A stretch of DNA of 64,000 nt from Calycina herbarum (taxonomy: Eukaryota; Ascomycota; Leotiomycetes; Helotiales; Pezizellaceae): positions 80,485-144,484 of the forward strand of contig LLEY01000156.1 in assembly GCA_001414485.1 (NCBI GenBank), given 5' to 3'. The translations under genes were made by a program, and so were the position numbers. Below the pieces are notes generated by a model, which was not told the origin of the DNA, did no database searches, and saw only the letters and a program-made list of their open reading frames with translations. This document shows, one piece after another, positions 35,956 through 47,393 of the stretch (its first letter is position 1; each line of letters opens with the position of its first letter).

Positions 35956-37953
35956 ATGCCTTCGTTTTTCAACTTCCAGCAAGGCAGCGATCCCCGCGGC
36001 GCGACCAACGATAGCTCCCCTCTCCTCGGTCGCTTTCGCGCCGTCCCAGACACGCAACGAAGGGGGAGGAGGAATAGTTTGCTGCCAAATCTGAGTTCGG
36101 GGCGCGGCTTTGGGAGGGGATATGGCAGTTTATTTGGGGGGAGTAGGGAGAGGTTGGGCGATGGGGAGAGCGAGGTGGATAGCTCGGATGACGAAGAGGG
36201 CGTGATGAGGAGATGGACGAGGACCTCGAAAGATCTTTGGGTTGAGCCGAAGCAGGCTGCTGTTGCGAGGGTGGTGGATAAATGGTGGACGAGATGGGCG
36301 GTGTTGATTATTATGCCGGCATTTTTGGTGAGTCGCAATATATCTTTTGCCAAAAGAAACCCGTCTTCAAATACCTTTATATTCAACTGCTGATTTGAAA
36401 CTCTAGGCTGTCGCATGGTGTGCTATTCCATTTCCCAAATACGACTTGCCGGACGACGACGATTGGGATGTGCCTGTTGACCCAGGGGCATCAGGACATA
36501 AAATACCTGGACACGGAGAAGCTAGAGTCGAAATCAACTTCTGGTTCTTCTTGTTTGTCTACTACGGCTTCTACAACATAACGGCATTGCTATGGATCAC
36601 AAAAGTTTTCAACATATACAGTCTGAATTGGTGGCCGCAGAGTTTGGGGCTTCCATTTACAATATCTGCGATAGCAGTAATCTCGATCGTGGTCCCAATA
36701 CCCATCTATTATTTCCCGGATTCGAGATATTTGACAAACCACAACACTACTTGGATATGCTGGACATTTTTCACGATGGCCATGCCTCTTCTGATAGCTT
36801 TTACCATTCTCCTCAATCACGAACGTCACCTTGGACTTCGCCAATCTCTTTCCGAAACCCAACGAATATTTACCTCGTCTTGGTGGACTGGGGATGGGGA
36901 TACAATCGGTGCGCGAAATCGTCCAAGGAGACCTCCCGTTACGCAATCGCTTTTCGATCCGAATTCTTCTCTTGAAGTTGCCCTTGCGACGGATTCTACA
37001 AATAGGGAACGTTTGGCTATGAGAAAGCGTTGGATTCCGGCTAGTTTTGTCAGGTTCATTTGGTTTTGCACTGCCTTGTTTATTGGGATGATGGCATACG
37101 TTTTGGGAGAGGCGTACGCGGAAGTGTATCTGCGAACTCTGCCCCACAATACTTTGCACACAATTCTTTATGTGTACAGTTGGGTGGTGACAGTACATTT
37201 GCTGGATGGCCTAGTTGGATGGATCCTCGGCGGTGACGAGGGCGAGAGGGTAGGCAGTTACCCTCTCGGCTGGATCTTCAAATTGTAAGCTACCCAATTC
37301 TTTGATACTGATGAACATTGCTAATGCTTCCCAGATACTTCGCCCTAACATATCAAACCTACGTCCGCGCCCTCTACGCTCGTCTCCGATCCCCCGAACA
37401 ATTCATCTACCTCCAAATCCTATCCTCCTCCTTCCTCATAATCTTCCTTCCCCTCACGATTTCGAAACCCTTCCATTTCATATTGAAGTTACTCTCCCTA
37501 AACGGCCAAACCCTCCCCGCCTACCAAAAATTCTGCGCCCGAAACGTTTTCATCCGCGGAATAGCAGAAAACGTCTCCATGCTCGCATTCCTAGGTTCCA
37601 TCCTCGTTCTCCATTACGGAACGAATAAAGATGTATATCCTTATTTCGCTTTCGAACAAGAACCCTCACTCCCACCTCCACCTGGATCTGATCAGACAAA
37701 TCTGCCTATTGGTGGGGGAGAAAGATATAATTTTTCTTTGACGCTTTGGGCTTCTATGATTACGTGGGGATGCGAAATTGCTGCGGGCTGGGTGACGAGG
37801 AGGATATTGTGGTATGGATGGAATATCGATGTTACGGGTGAGGCGAAGGCTGATATGGGGCTTTTGCCAGAACTGTTGCCTACCGGGGTTGTGGTTATGG
37901 TTCATGTGTTGCAGAATATGATTTTTTCGATTGCGAGGATTAGGTTTCATTGA
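35956..37953 (+). CDS. Conserved fungal multi-pass membrane protein
   Basis: Exons 35956-36327, 36407-37284 and 37335-37953 total 1869 bp, about 622 residues. Introns of 79 and 50 bp (GTGAGT...CTAG; GTAAGC...CAG) keep the frame. The first 100 residues are hydrophilic and Gly/Arg/Ser-rich, with an acidic cluster (DSSDDEEG) and RRWTRTSKDLWVEPKQAAVARVVDKWW. About ten hydrophobic helices follow, including VEINFWFFLFVYYGFYN, LGLPFTISAIAVISIVVPIP, ICWTFFTMAMPLLIAF, VRFIWFCTALFIGMMAYVL and WASMITWGCEIAAGWV. I recognise the type as conserved in Pezizomycotina but know no function or name. It is intact, unlike its 2EXR neighbours. Confidence 0.8.
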
Positions 37954-38615
37954 TGATAGAGAACTTGGGCGCGGGGAGAAATGGAGAGGGCAGAGTGGAT
38001 GGATTTTTGGATGGGATCGCACTGAGCTTTTTTTTTGAGCGTGGAGTTGGAGGTTTGGTTTTTTCTATACCCGATATATTTTTGTGTTTCTTGTTTTGCT
38101 TCTTTTTGCTTAGCTTAGAGCGTTTACATTAATCATCTACTGAAGAGAGAATTGAGTTTGAATTTTGTTCGCCTGACGACGTCCAGTAATCCCGCCGTTG
38201 AAGAAAAACATTGAGACCATGTCGGCCACATCCAATATCCTCCCCACCCCGTTCTCACTCAGTCGCTTAGGTATCATAATTCTGTCTACCTTTATACTAC
38301 TACAAATACTCTACTTTTCATATAATTTTACCTCGATCGAGGGGAGGTAGCAGTCGCTGCAGGATTACTACTTAACAAGGGAAATTCAAGCTAGAATTTT
38401 GCAAGATTGTAAGTATGAAACAATAAACAATAAATACTGAGTTTACGAGATAAACATTGTCAGAAACTTGCAGGAGGAATTCTTGTTGCTCAATTCGGCT
38501 TTCAGTGGCTGGACATTTTCTCCCGCGTGCTATTTCTGTTCCTTCCTAGAGCAGGCAATAATTAAGGCTAAAGGTCTACTTCATCCCACCCCTGAGGTGA
38601 AGGGAAATGACTTAC
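37954..38615. other. Intergenic, nothing recognised
   Basis: No gene. The missing last exon of the leftward 2EXR fragment would be expected here, but no such sequence was found. Confidence 0.4.
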
Positions 38616-39105
38616 TTCACCGGGAAGATTGGGAAAGAGAGTGAATTTCTGGCGGCGATTATTCTCATATGGCCACTCAACCATCCCAAACCCAGGACTT
38701 GCAAACTTTCCCTCGCATGGTTCCCCAGAACTAAGACAAGGTCTAGGTACGGTCTGCCACATATCTAGATAGAAGTTAGGACATTTTAAAGAGATCTTGA
38801 GAAGGTCTTCAACTTACCAGGGTCATAAACATCCCAGTTGGGCTGAATGACTTTTTCGTCTTGCTCAAGGATCGAGTTGACAGGTTCTGTCTACTCGGCA
38901 GGATGTGTAAGGCTCGTTTCGAGGGAGTGACGCGGAGGTTGTGGTTTCCTTGGGAACTTCGCTTGTGCTTTCGGGAGTATCTACGGCTGTGTTAATGTGG
39001 GTTAATGCACAGGTAAATAGAAATAAATGCAGCGTAAGTAGAACCAACAATCTTACCTGGTTTTGGCGGAGCAGAATTTCTGCCCTGGGCGTCTTAACTA
39101 TCCAT
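38616..39105 (-). pseudogene. Truncated 2EXR-family gene: exons 1-3 only
   Basis: On the minus strand, exon 1 is 39105-39057 with an in-frame TAA after three codons, exon 2 is 38986-38818 with a frame change and a TAG (ending PNWDVYDP), and exon 3 is 38764-38616 (MWQTVPRPCLSSGEPC...MVEWP, then FTLFPNLPGE followed by a good donor GTAAGT). Intron places and phases match the intact gene at 33640. The fourth exon, with most of the 2EXR domain, is absent downstream. The stops fit C-to-T change of CAA and CAG. This is a remnant pointing the other way from its neighbours. Confidence 0.8.
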
Positions 39106-40182
39106 GATTACGTGTATAAAATGAGTGTGATAGATGGTTCTCAGAATATGGCTTCAAAACCAAGTTTGTGTGGGTGGCTTTTGTGAGGAAGCAGCTGGGT
39201 GGTGTTAGCCAGGAAGTTATGTCAAAATTATCAGCAGCTGGAAAAAGAGGAGTTTATTTATGCACCTGCCAAGGCTGTATTGTTTCACCAACTCTTTTAT
39301 GTCATTGTAAACAGAAAATTATAGCAAGGTGCTAGTGAATCACAAAAGTGAATGGCCATGTGATATGAACTAACAGCTTCCTCCTGATAAAGAGGAATTA
39401 GAACGGATTATTTAGCTTTCCCCATATAAAGGAGAGCTTCTGACAATAAAACGCAATGCGAAGTTATTGTCATTTGAACAGAAACAGAAACATCAATCTC
39501 CTGAGAATCCATCCCACTTAGAAGTTTGACAACATAAATCCTAGTTTTTTGTTTTCAAAGGTTATTTTATGAGTTACGTCTTACTGATGCCTTCGTTAGG
39601 TATTTAAATGTCAGCAGGATTCCTCAACCCATACATATTGTCATATTAAGCAAAAACGCAAAGCAGGGTCAAAAGGAGTTGATAATTAAATTCATTGTCG
39701 ACGATCAATGCTTATTATCAATAACTTTATTGAAAGCATGGTACTCTGTTATCAAGGAGGAGAATTACCAGCGAAGTGAGGTTTATATTGCAAATATAGC
39801 AAGCTAAATTCAAGATTTGCTCGTGATCATATGAGTTGTTCTCCTGCATGTTTAAATGTTTTCCACAGTTCGTCCTCCAGTTTAGCAAACTACAAAATTT
39901 AAAACCACGTTGGATGCTGCAAGGTCAATATTAGAGAGGATGCTATACTATTCAGAAGCCACAACTCTACACCTCTTCTTACCTATGTAAGATCTTACCA
40001 TGGGAAATTCCATATCACGTGCCATGATCAATTCAACGCAGCCCCAAGAAGTCTCAAATCTCTAATATGGCACTCTGATATTCATTAATACCACTTTCTG
40101 TCTACTTCCTCCTATACTACGTCCCTTGGCTTGCTCTGAAATCCCGTCTTCAAATCGCCCGAAAATGCCTTCATGCAAACCC
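39106..40182. other. Intergenic, nothing recognised
   Basis: About 1.1 kb between two leftward 2EXR loci, moderately AT-rich. No gene, element end or hairpin of note was found. Confidence 0.4.
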
Positions 40183-41480
40183 CTACTTAACACCTCTTAG
40201 TTCCCGAGGAATATCTTTGAAGTAAACATGCCCTGCACTATTGATGGCAACAGGTTTCAAAAAAAAATACTGCAGATTCGAGACGATGTCATCACCAGCA
40301 GAGATTTCAGAATCATCAGCTAGAACATTTGATGTGTTCTGAACCCAGTAATATACCTCCCCAAACTTCTCCAGCATACCTATGAAAGATGTATGGATTT
40401 TAACATCTTTCCATACTTCCTTGTCTTCGTTGGTGTCATGCGTGATTTGTTTCTGCAACTTTTTAGCCCAATTCAACCAGGAGTCGAGACAATTACTATC
40501 ATGAGTAAATTCAACAAAGCGCGCTTTGCTAGGTGGACTGAAGCCGCTAATATCATAAAAATAAGCACGATGAAATGAATTTGCATCATTTTTTTGTTTG
40601 ATGTTGCTGTGTTTGAGATCGTGAATCTCGAAGAGATGTTTTTTCTCCGGTAAGCTTGACGGGCAATATGTGTCGCTCATTTCATTAGCAACCAAATGGA
40701 AGTTTTGTAAAGCTGGGCAATGCTTCATCAACCAATCAAGAACGAGGTATCCACGAGAACCCTGAGGCGATCGACGGAAATGCGGGCTGGGAAGCCATTC
40801 TGTTGCGAAATTTTGGATGCAAGATAGATCAATTTTGATTTCTTCTTCACAGGCCATTCTGAAGGTAGTACTGTCCATCAGCAGGGTATCTCGAGCTTCA
40901 TCGATATAAACCGGGCCCTGAGAGAAAAGAGGCTGTTCTTCGGGATCGCGAACGTCTATTTGCAGTTGACGATAATGAGCCTTGTATATTTTACCAGACT
41001 CGTCGCATAAGTCGAAAAATGTTTGTATGTCGTCCGAAGCTGCTCTATATGTATCCAACCCTTTCATATTACTAGTAACTTTGATCACGGCAGATTCCGG
41101 CAAAGTATGCTCCCATACGAGAAGTTGTAGTTCCTTGGGTAGTTTTCGAAAAAGTGTAAAGACTTGATTTGTGGATCGGGACGGCCATTTGAAATAATGG
41201 TGGTCCGCTGAACGAAGAACGTTGGGATCGGACGAGTTGCCGAGTATGACGTTTGCTTTGAAAAGCTTCCATTTTTCTAGAGAATGTTAAAACTGCTCTT
41301 GAAATTTGAAGGGGGTTGATTCTTACTTTCAAACAAAACTTTGAAGTCCCTATTTTCTGGGGTCCAAGGAATAACGCTCTGTTCTTCGTTGTTTATTTTT
41401 GATTTTTCCTTGTATTGACATTTGTTGGTCAAACAAGTAGCAGTGGTAACTGTTCCCCATTCAGCCTTATCAGAAGCCAT
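40183..41480 (-). CDS. 2EXR domain-containing protein, two-exon subtype
   Basis: Exons 41480-41327 and 41276-40183; the 50-bp intron (GTAAGA...CTAG) is phase 1. About 415 residues. The splice joins NRDFKVLFEKKWKLFKANVI, and the 2EXR domain follows: VFTLFRKLPKELQLLVWEHTL (E-L-Q, a variant of the first motif) and FFDLCDESGKIYKAHY (E-S-G, where relatives have E/D-S-R). Then come PVYIDEARDTLLMD, a long mid-region and EVWKDVKIHTSFIGMLEKFGE, matching KKWKGIKFTCSLLG of the 33640 protein. The frame is intact. Both defining E-x-R motifs have lost their Arg, which may mark altered function. It lacks the separate W-x-x-V-P exon of the longer relatives. Confidence 0.75.
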
Positions 41481-41942
41481 CTTGTTGGGGTTTGTTGGCT
41501 GTGGCTAGCACAGAAACTGTTTTGAGGAGCTTCTGCTTGGTGTGGATAGCTGTGGTTCAAGATCTGAAGAAACAACAGTTGTTGAAGGGGCTGAGTTGGA
41601 TTAGGAGTTATTTTGGTGTCCTGTGACTCCTTTTGAAGACAAGGGGGTGTTCAAACTGCATTCACTTAAGACTAGTCAGACTGAAAATAACGTTTACATC
41701 ACAAATTATGAAGCTAAGACTTAACAAAAAAACTGGAAACAAAGTGTATATTTTACGGTGGATAAAGGTATGGGCTGCCATAAAGGAAGATTTTATTCCT
41801 AGTGAGATTCTTCCTTCAGTGGATTAATATCCCTTTCGATGCACTATCAACAGGGTCTAGTTAATAGTGTATCTTTTTTTGACAGAAGATCAAAGTTATA
41901 TGGCATACCCACTTTCCTTTGAAAATTGCAACCTCGGTCCTA
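41481..41942. other. Intergenic between a divergent-looking pair of leftward genes
   Basis: This contains the promoter of the 2EXR gene (reading left) and the 3' flank of the oxidoreductase. No element was seen. Confidence 0.4.
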
Positions 41943-43807
41943 TCAAGGCTTCCAACCACCTGTTCGTGTCTTAAATAGCCCTTGAGGATCTACATCCTCA
42001 GCGACAGATCTCGCCAAGGCCCTGCTTTCAGGTCGTAGACGCCCCCAGTAGTCTTCGCGGAAGAATCCATAGTTCATGAAGAGAGGCAGATATGCTTCTG
42101 GTAGTTTTCCTTCTGCTTGCCACGCCAGCACTCTTTCGCGAATTCCGCCGTAAGTTGCTTCTTGTGTGTCTGCCATTCGCTCATACTCTGTCTGAGGGAT
42201 GAAGCCTACAGCATCACAGAGTCAGCATGCCTCCTTGCAAATATTAAAGGAGCAGGGGTAGTTAGAGTCTCTAGAACTATTACAAAAAGTTCAAAAATAA
42301 GAAATGTCTCAACTCCAGAATTTACCCCAACGAAATCATTTTACTCGAAGAAATTTTACTCACTGTAATTCAACTCCAGGATTATGCGATCGACAGAGTC
42401 ATCGGCGTCGATCAGGTCGGGGCTACGAGCCCGGGCTTCTTGAGCGATTCGTTTCGAGAATGGCTGCATTTCATGGAGTGTCAGTGAAACCCTTGCAGGG
42501 TCATTCTTAAGCTTCTTCACAGAGAACAGCCGGCATATAGGCCTTCCCGTTCAAAGGATTGATTGACATACCTGCCACGCGATACTTGCAACTATTCCTG
42601 GGACGTCTAGCACAGTGCTGGAAACATTCCGCCAGTGTGCGTGAAGTCCTTCCATCACTTCTACACCATTGCTAGCCGAAGGCAAGGGGATTGTCTCGGT
42701 CCCAATATCCACAACCGAGCCTTTTATAACAACCCAATTGCTAAAAGCCATAAGGTCAGCATACGTACGAGTGCGACAAGTGTTGAGGAGCGGTGCAAGA
42801 TCGACATTTGTAAAGTTGTCAAAAGTCCCTGATGGGGCCACTGGTCCATCGTAAAACAGAAATATAATCCACGAGTCGATGATGTTGACATTGGCACGCT
42901 CTGCTGTGACGATCACGGCTGCTTTATCGTCTTGATTGTACTCGGTAAAATCCCGCACTGCCTTCAACAACTGTGCATCAGTGTTGGGACCCCTCAAGAA
43001 GACCAGGTTTCCGCCGTAGACATCCCCCTGAGGGTGTGCTTGAAGTCGATAATTGGTAACGATTCCGAAATTGTTTCCGCCTCCTTTCAAAGACTTGAAC
43101 AGATCTGGTTGTGAGGCTCCAGAAACATTTGCAATGGTTCCATTTGCGAGGACCAGCTCATATTCGAGAACTGATGAGGCTGCCCAACCATATTGGGTTG
43201 ACATGTAAGAAAGACCACCTCCTAACACCAACCCACCCACTCCTGTGTTACCAATTCGGCCACCAACAAATGTCCAACCACTTCCCTGTAACTTGGCCGA
43301 TATGCTGTCGAGCCTATTCCCTGGACCAACATCAACAATTCCCGTAACCGGGTCCAAATTCGCTTGGTCGAGGCTTTCGGTTGAAATGAGAGGACCGCCT
43401 GAGACACTCGAGAAGTAGTTATTGGGATTGTGCCCGCCGGACTTGACAGCAAATTGCTCTGTATTCTCGTTGAGTGCTTTGATGATGGTTGCTACCTCAT
43501 CGGCGGATTTGGGGAAAATGATACACGAAGGAAGAAGTGCTTGACATGTTGTGGACCACTATGAAACATCAGTATTTGACCTGGTCACCAACGAAGACTT
43601 AAAATAATCTTTTTACCAATTTGAAGAAGGGTGCTAGGAAATAAAAATGATATTTCTACTCACGTATTTACTCTGCTCATTAATATATCCTAATGAAAGA
43701 GGGCGAGTGACATTGATATATCCGAGGGCCTCAACGGAGGAGCATGTATCGGCAGATACTCCAACAAACAGAACTGTAAGGGAAACAACAAAAAGAAGGC
43801 GCAGCAT
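41943..43807 (-). CDS. Secreted FAD-linked oxidoreductase (BBE-like, PCMH-type FAD domain)
   Basis: Exons 43807-43664, 43558-42572, 42505-42364 and 42205-41943, total 1536 bp, about 511 residues. Introns are 43559-43663, 42506-42571, 42206-42363. A signal peptide is clear (MLRLLFVVSLTVLFVGVSA). The FAD domain has WSTTCQALLPSCIIFPKSADEV, VKSGGHNPNNYFSS (the His after GG is the usual covalent FAD site), GGRIGNTGVGGLVLGGGLSY and LKGGGNNFGIVTNYRL. The C-terminal exon carries the BBE end YLPLFMNYGFFREDYWGRLRPE...VDPQGLFKTRTGGWK. Such enzymes oxidise sugars, alcohols or secondary metabolites; the substrate is unknown. The splice at 42572/42505 is chosen because it is the only in-frame acceptor I found; it is the weakest part of the model. 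Confidence 0.85.
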
Positions 43808-46211
43808 CTTGTATTTCAAAATAAGTTGAGAAGTGTTCTGATGTATGTATGGAATGGCAACTTTAATTGACTGTGAAAGACTCCATTCTAGATGGTTTAA
43901 ACATCTTCGTTGTTTTAGTACAAAACTAGCATCATCATAATTGACATTTCTATAGCTCCAGTGACGTAGGAGGTCAAAAATCCATTTACCGTTTGAGATC
44001 AAAGTAGGATTAAAGCAAGGTACTAGAACCATAATGTATTGACATACCTCTGGAAACAAACACGGAAGTACACTCCATAATTCCCAATCTGAAAGTTGCT
44101 GCCTGTGGCCCCAACTTGGCAAGGTAAACCAAGCCTCAAAGTAGGATTCTATTGGATGGATAGTCAAACCAAAACTACAAACGGTTGAGTTACTCAATAC
44201 TTCATTCAGCCTATTTTTGTTCCAATATCTTATATGCATGACTTCTGCATGTAACTTTGCCATTGCATATATGCCGTTTTTCAGCACTTGGCAAATGCCG
44301 TCTTACAAACACAACAGACTGCTTTGGTAAGTAATGTAACCCTAAGAATGTTTCGCGTGACCTTAGAAATGCCTTCTTGCAAGAAAATTGGATAACTAGC
44401 TGTGCCGCTGACGTGCGACCTGAAATTTTCTAACTTTTTCCTCAGTTCTCTACTTTGCACCTCGTAATTTCTTGTTTCCAATGCTCTGCCTGTAGAAAAT
44501 TTCCTGGTATAACGACCTCTACTGAACTCAAAGTGGTCGAGATCGACAAACAAACGAATCGGAAGGATTCAAAGCTGGTTTAAAATGGGATTCAATAAAA
44601 GAGAAAACCTGAAATCTCGCGAAATGGAGTAATGATCAACGTACTATACTCTTCTTGTGATCAGAAGAAGAATGCAGAATGTATGTCTTAGAATTGAAGG
44701 CTAAACAAATTCCTTGGCTAGGAATACATCTGAAAATCTTCCGGCTAGATGAGGGGTGACTGAGTGTTGTAGTGCAAAACAGTCAGCAGGATGCATCGCC
44801 AATGTTGGTCAGCTGCCCATGGTCTCCCTTCAAGGTTTTACTTGTGTAGTCACGTACCTAGAATCTTTTTGAAACTCATCAGCTTCTTGAGGGCAGAAGA
44901 AAGAATAAAGCTTGAATCGCAAGCCTCATGTGGGATAGTTTGATACACAAATCAACCTCGTGACAATTGAACGTTCCAAGTACCTAGCCATATTGCAATA
45001 TGCACAAGTGAAACAAGAACCGGATCTGTCTACGGCACTACTTGCTCGCCGTGGACGAAATCAGACCCATAAATTCCCGTATTTCTCTCAAACCAGCAAA
45101 ATTGATGTTTGGAATTCGTTCCCCTCGTCGATTTTATAGATGTTGATACCACATACGCCAAGATCCGATATCGGATTTGAAGTTTTCCTCGTTTAGTGGG
45201 TCATCTCGCGGTAGACATTAAAAGTAAATACTTGTTGTTCTAACCTTAATTACTAGATACTTTAGGACAATTAAAGTTAATTGTTTTAAAACACCTAGGT
45301 CAATATTTAAAATGTTTTGAATATTTGGAATGGTTACCTTAGAACAACGTGAGCTAGGTCTAAACATGATCTAAATACTGCCGCTTTACTATCCATCGCG
45401 AGGCCATGTCCCGAGTTACTCCCAACCCTCAACGCATTTTAATATCATTTTCCCGCTTCTCATGGTATTGATTTTCTTGGAATTTGTTTTACTTAAAATA
45501 TCCCCGCAGTTACTGGAACTGAGTGAGGTGTTCGGAATTCCCCGTGTCTGGAAGGGGAAAGGTGCGAAACCATCCTAGCCATGTTATGAAGCAAAAGTAA
45601 GTTTCAGGATAATCAACATGGACTTTTTTTGAAATGTTCAAGCTCCTGGGTTCTACCGAACTTGAAAAAGGGTATCAACCAACAAACTGACCCGAAATAA
45701 AACGAAGATTTGTGCCGCATGTACAGGTTTGCTTCAACACGGCAGTATTGAACCTCCATTCGGGAAATCTAAAACGAACTGAAGAACAATCTCTTGCTTA
45801 TGTTGGTAGAATCCTTAACTTCCCATTATTGCCCACCTCTGTGCCCTTTATTTATAGCCAGAGTTTCCTTCCAGGTTGTGGAGAACTGAATTCTAGCGAG
45901 AGGCAAAGACCATTACCTTTTCAAGAGAGGAACTACACATTCAGAAGCAAGATTTTAATCTACCGAATATAGATAATATTTGTTTCAAAGAGTGGAAAAT
46001 TCTCGTCTTTCTAGTCCTGATATTTATCTAGCTAGAAATCCACGGAGAGTCACTCCGCCTCGTGAATGTAAGTCCTTCTTACAGGTCGAGAAGTTTCCAT
46101 AATTTTACAATAACAAAGATCACGCCAGTCAGACTTTGATTCCAACCAAGGAGAGAGAACCAACATCCACACAAAAGACCCGCAACGGTACACGTGAGCG
46201 CCAATTTCGAG
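43808..46211. other. Long intergenic stretch, no supported gene
   Basis: Short open frames (44281-44553 minus, 45712-45972 plus) have no recognisable content. The first 150 bp form the promoter of the oxidoreductase. No transposon ends were found. Confidence 0.35.
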
Positions 46212-46218
46212 TATAAAT
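46212..46218 (+). promoter_or_regulatory. TATA box of the small hydrophilic reading frame
   Basis: TATAAAT lies about 80 bp upstream of the open frame at 46300, followed by a CT-rich then CAA-rich leader like that of the gene at 47394. Confidence 0.45.
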
Positions 46219-46299
46219 TCATCTTCCTCTCCTTTGCAATTTTCATTCTCAAACAACAAATTTTGACGACAAATCAAAACTACTTTCAACAGCACTTCA

Positions 46300-46599
46300 G
46301 TGGCTACAATAATATCATCATCCGGAAATCCTTCTATTCTTAAGGACTGGCAGGCGAAGGAAGATTTCAACAAGCAGCTAGAAGAAAGGAGGAAGGGGCA
46401 GAAAGAAAAGGAAGAGAAAGAACGTGCGGCAAAAGCAAAGGAGATAGCGGAAAACAAAGTAAAAGAAATGGGTAAATGGTTCAAGGAAACTCATGGGGGG
46501 GGGGGAACCATCGAGTTGAGCAGGTTAGGAGTAACTCTTGTCCTAACTAGACTGCTTTGGTGGGTATTGCTTTTTCCAAACTTTCTCTTTATCATATAG
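46300..46599 (+). pseudogene. Small Lys/Glu-rich coiled-coil protein, no ATG start
   Basis: The open frame begins GTGGCTACAATA and runs 99 codons. There is no ATG between the upstream in-frame TGA (46264) and an internal Met about 57 codons in, so the start seems lost (ATG to GTG) or lies in an unseen exon. The body is a charged helix (FNKQLEERRKGQKEKEEKER, then AENKVKEMGKWFKE) and ends in a hydrophobic tail after a run of at least ten G. It resembles the gene at 47394 weakly (AENKVKEMGKWFKE against AENQKKNAETRQWLDD) and shares the 3' element starting at its stop codon, so they are likely old duplicates. Function unknown. Confidence 0.45.
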
Positions 46600-46715
46600 G
46601 TACTCTTGTACTGTAATACAGTATTGGGTTTTCTTCACTGTAGAGTTCTGAACTGCCCAATAAGGAGACGTAGGTGCTACAGCATTATGTGCTGTTACGG
46701 GAGTTAACGAGGCCT
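46599..46715 (+). repeat. Three-copy 3' element, copy 1
   Basis: It begins GGTACTCTTGTACTG, contains the palindrome TACTGTAATACAGTA, then a conserved GGAGACGTAGGTGCTACAGC and a stem ACAGCA-TTAT-GTGCTGT, and ends with GGGAGTTAACGA. It starts at the stop codon of the small reading frame. Two further copies follow at 48035 and 50501. It may be a conserved 3' UTR or a small structured repeat. Confidence 0.6.
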
Positions 46716-47058
46716 AGGCGTTATGGAGTTATGAATTTAGTTTAATTACCAAATACCTTGTCTTATACTTCTTGCCATTCTACTGTATCGTGACTTGAAC
46801 ACGTCCGTCTTTTCCCTTTGTACCTACTGGAAACGACCCCAAGAGACTTAGATCCCCCAAATTTTAATTTTCGAAAATACAAGAAAGGCAAATCCAAGAA
46901 GCTGAGTCTCGTTGGAAATACATGCATAGTTCCTTAAAGGAGAAAGCAAGTGGTTATGAATCACACGGAGTTGTTACCGGATGTTGACTCCACGTAGCTT
47001 CCACATCTTTAAATCATATCTACTTATCATAGTTGATACATGCCGCTCATGAAGCGGG

Positions 47059-47066
47059 TATAAATA
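47059..47066 (+). promoter_or_regulatory. TATA box, upstream copy of a duplicated promoter
   Basis: TATAAATA preceded by GCGGG and followed by ACACTTT and a TTTTCTTTTCT tract. The same order recurs at 47283, suggesting a tandem duplication of the promoter. Confidence 0.4.
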
Positions 47067-47282
47067 CACTTTCTATTGTACGAAACCAAAGTTTTCTTTT
47101 CTATTGGTGGAAGAGTTGGCAGTTTGCAAGACAATCTGCACGATTATCGTTATTCACAAACTAAATTTAGACAGCCAAAAATCCCAGCATGAATTTATGG
47201 GTGTGCGAATCCTATTCATAGAAGACCTTTCAACTCGTTATTCACAAATCACCTCCACAGCTTGTGAATCACAAGATTTGGG

Positions 47283-47290
47283 TATAAATA
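47283..47290 (+). promoter_or_regulatory. TATA box of the 182-residue protein gene
   Basis: TATAAATA lies about 105 bp upstream of the ATG at 47394, followed by a CAA-rich leader (GCAAAAACAACAACAG) typical of fungal mRNAs. Confidence 0.5.
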
Positions 47291-47393
47291 CGACCGCTTT
47301 TCCACGAAATGCTACTTTCTTTTCTCAAGCAAAAACAACAACAGATCGACAATATCCCCTCTTGCAACAAATTCAAACTTAACCTCCACAAAA

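Noticed and set aside
36590..37198. Long minus-strand frame of 202 codons
   Set aside because: It is antisense to the multi-pass membrane protein, whose plus-strand frame has clear helices and intron support.
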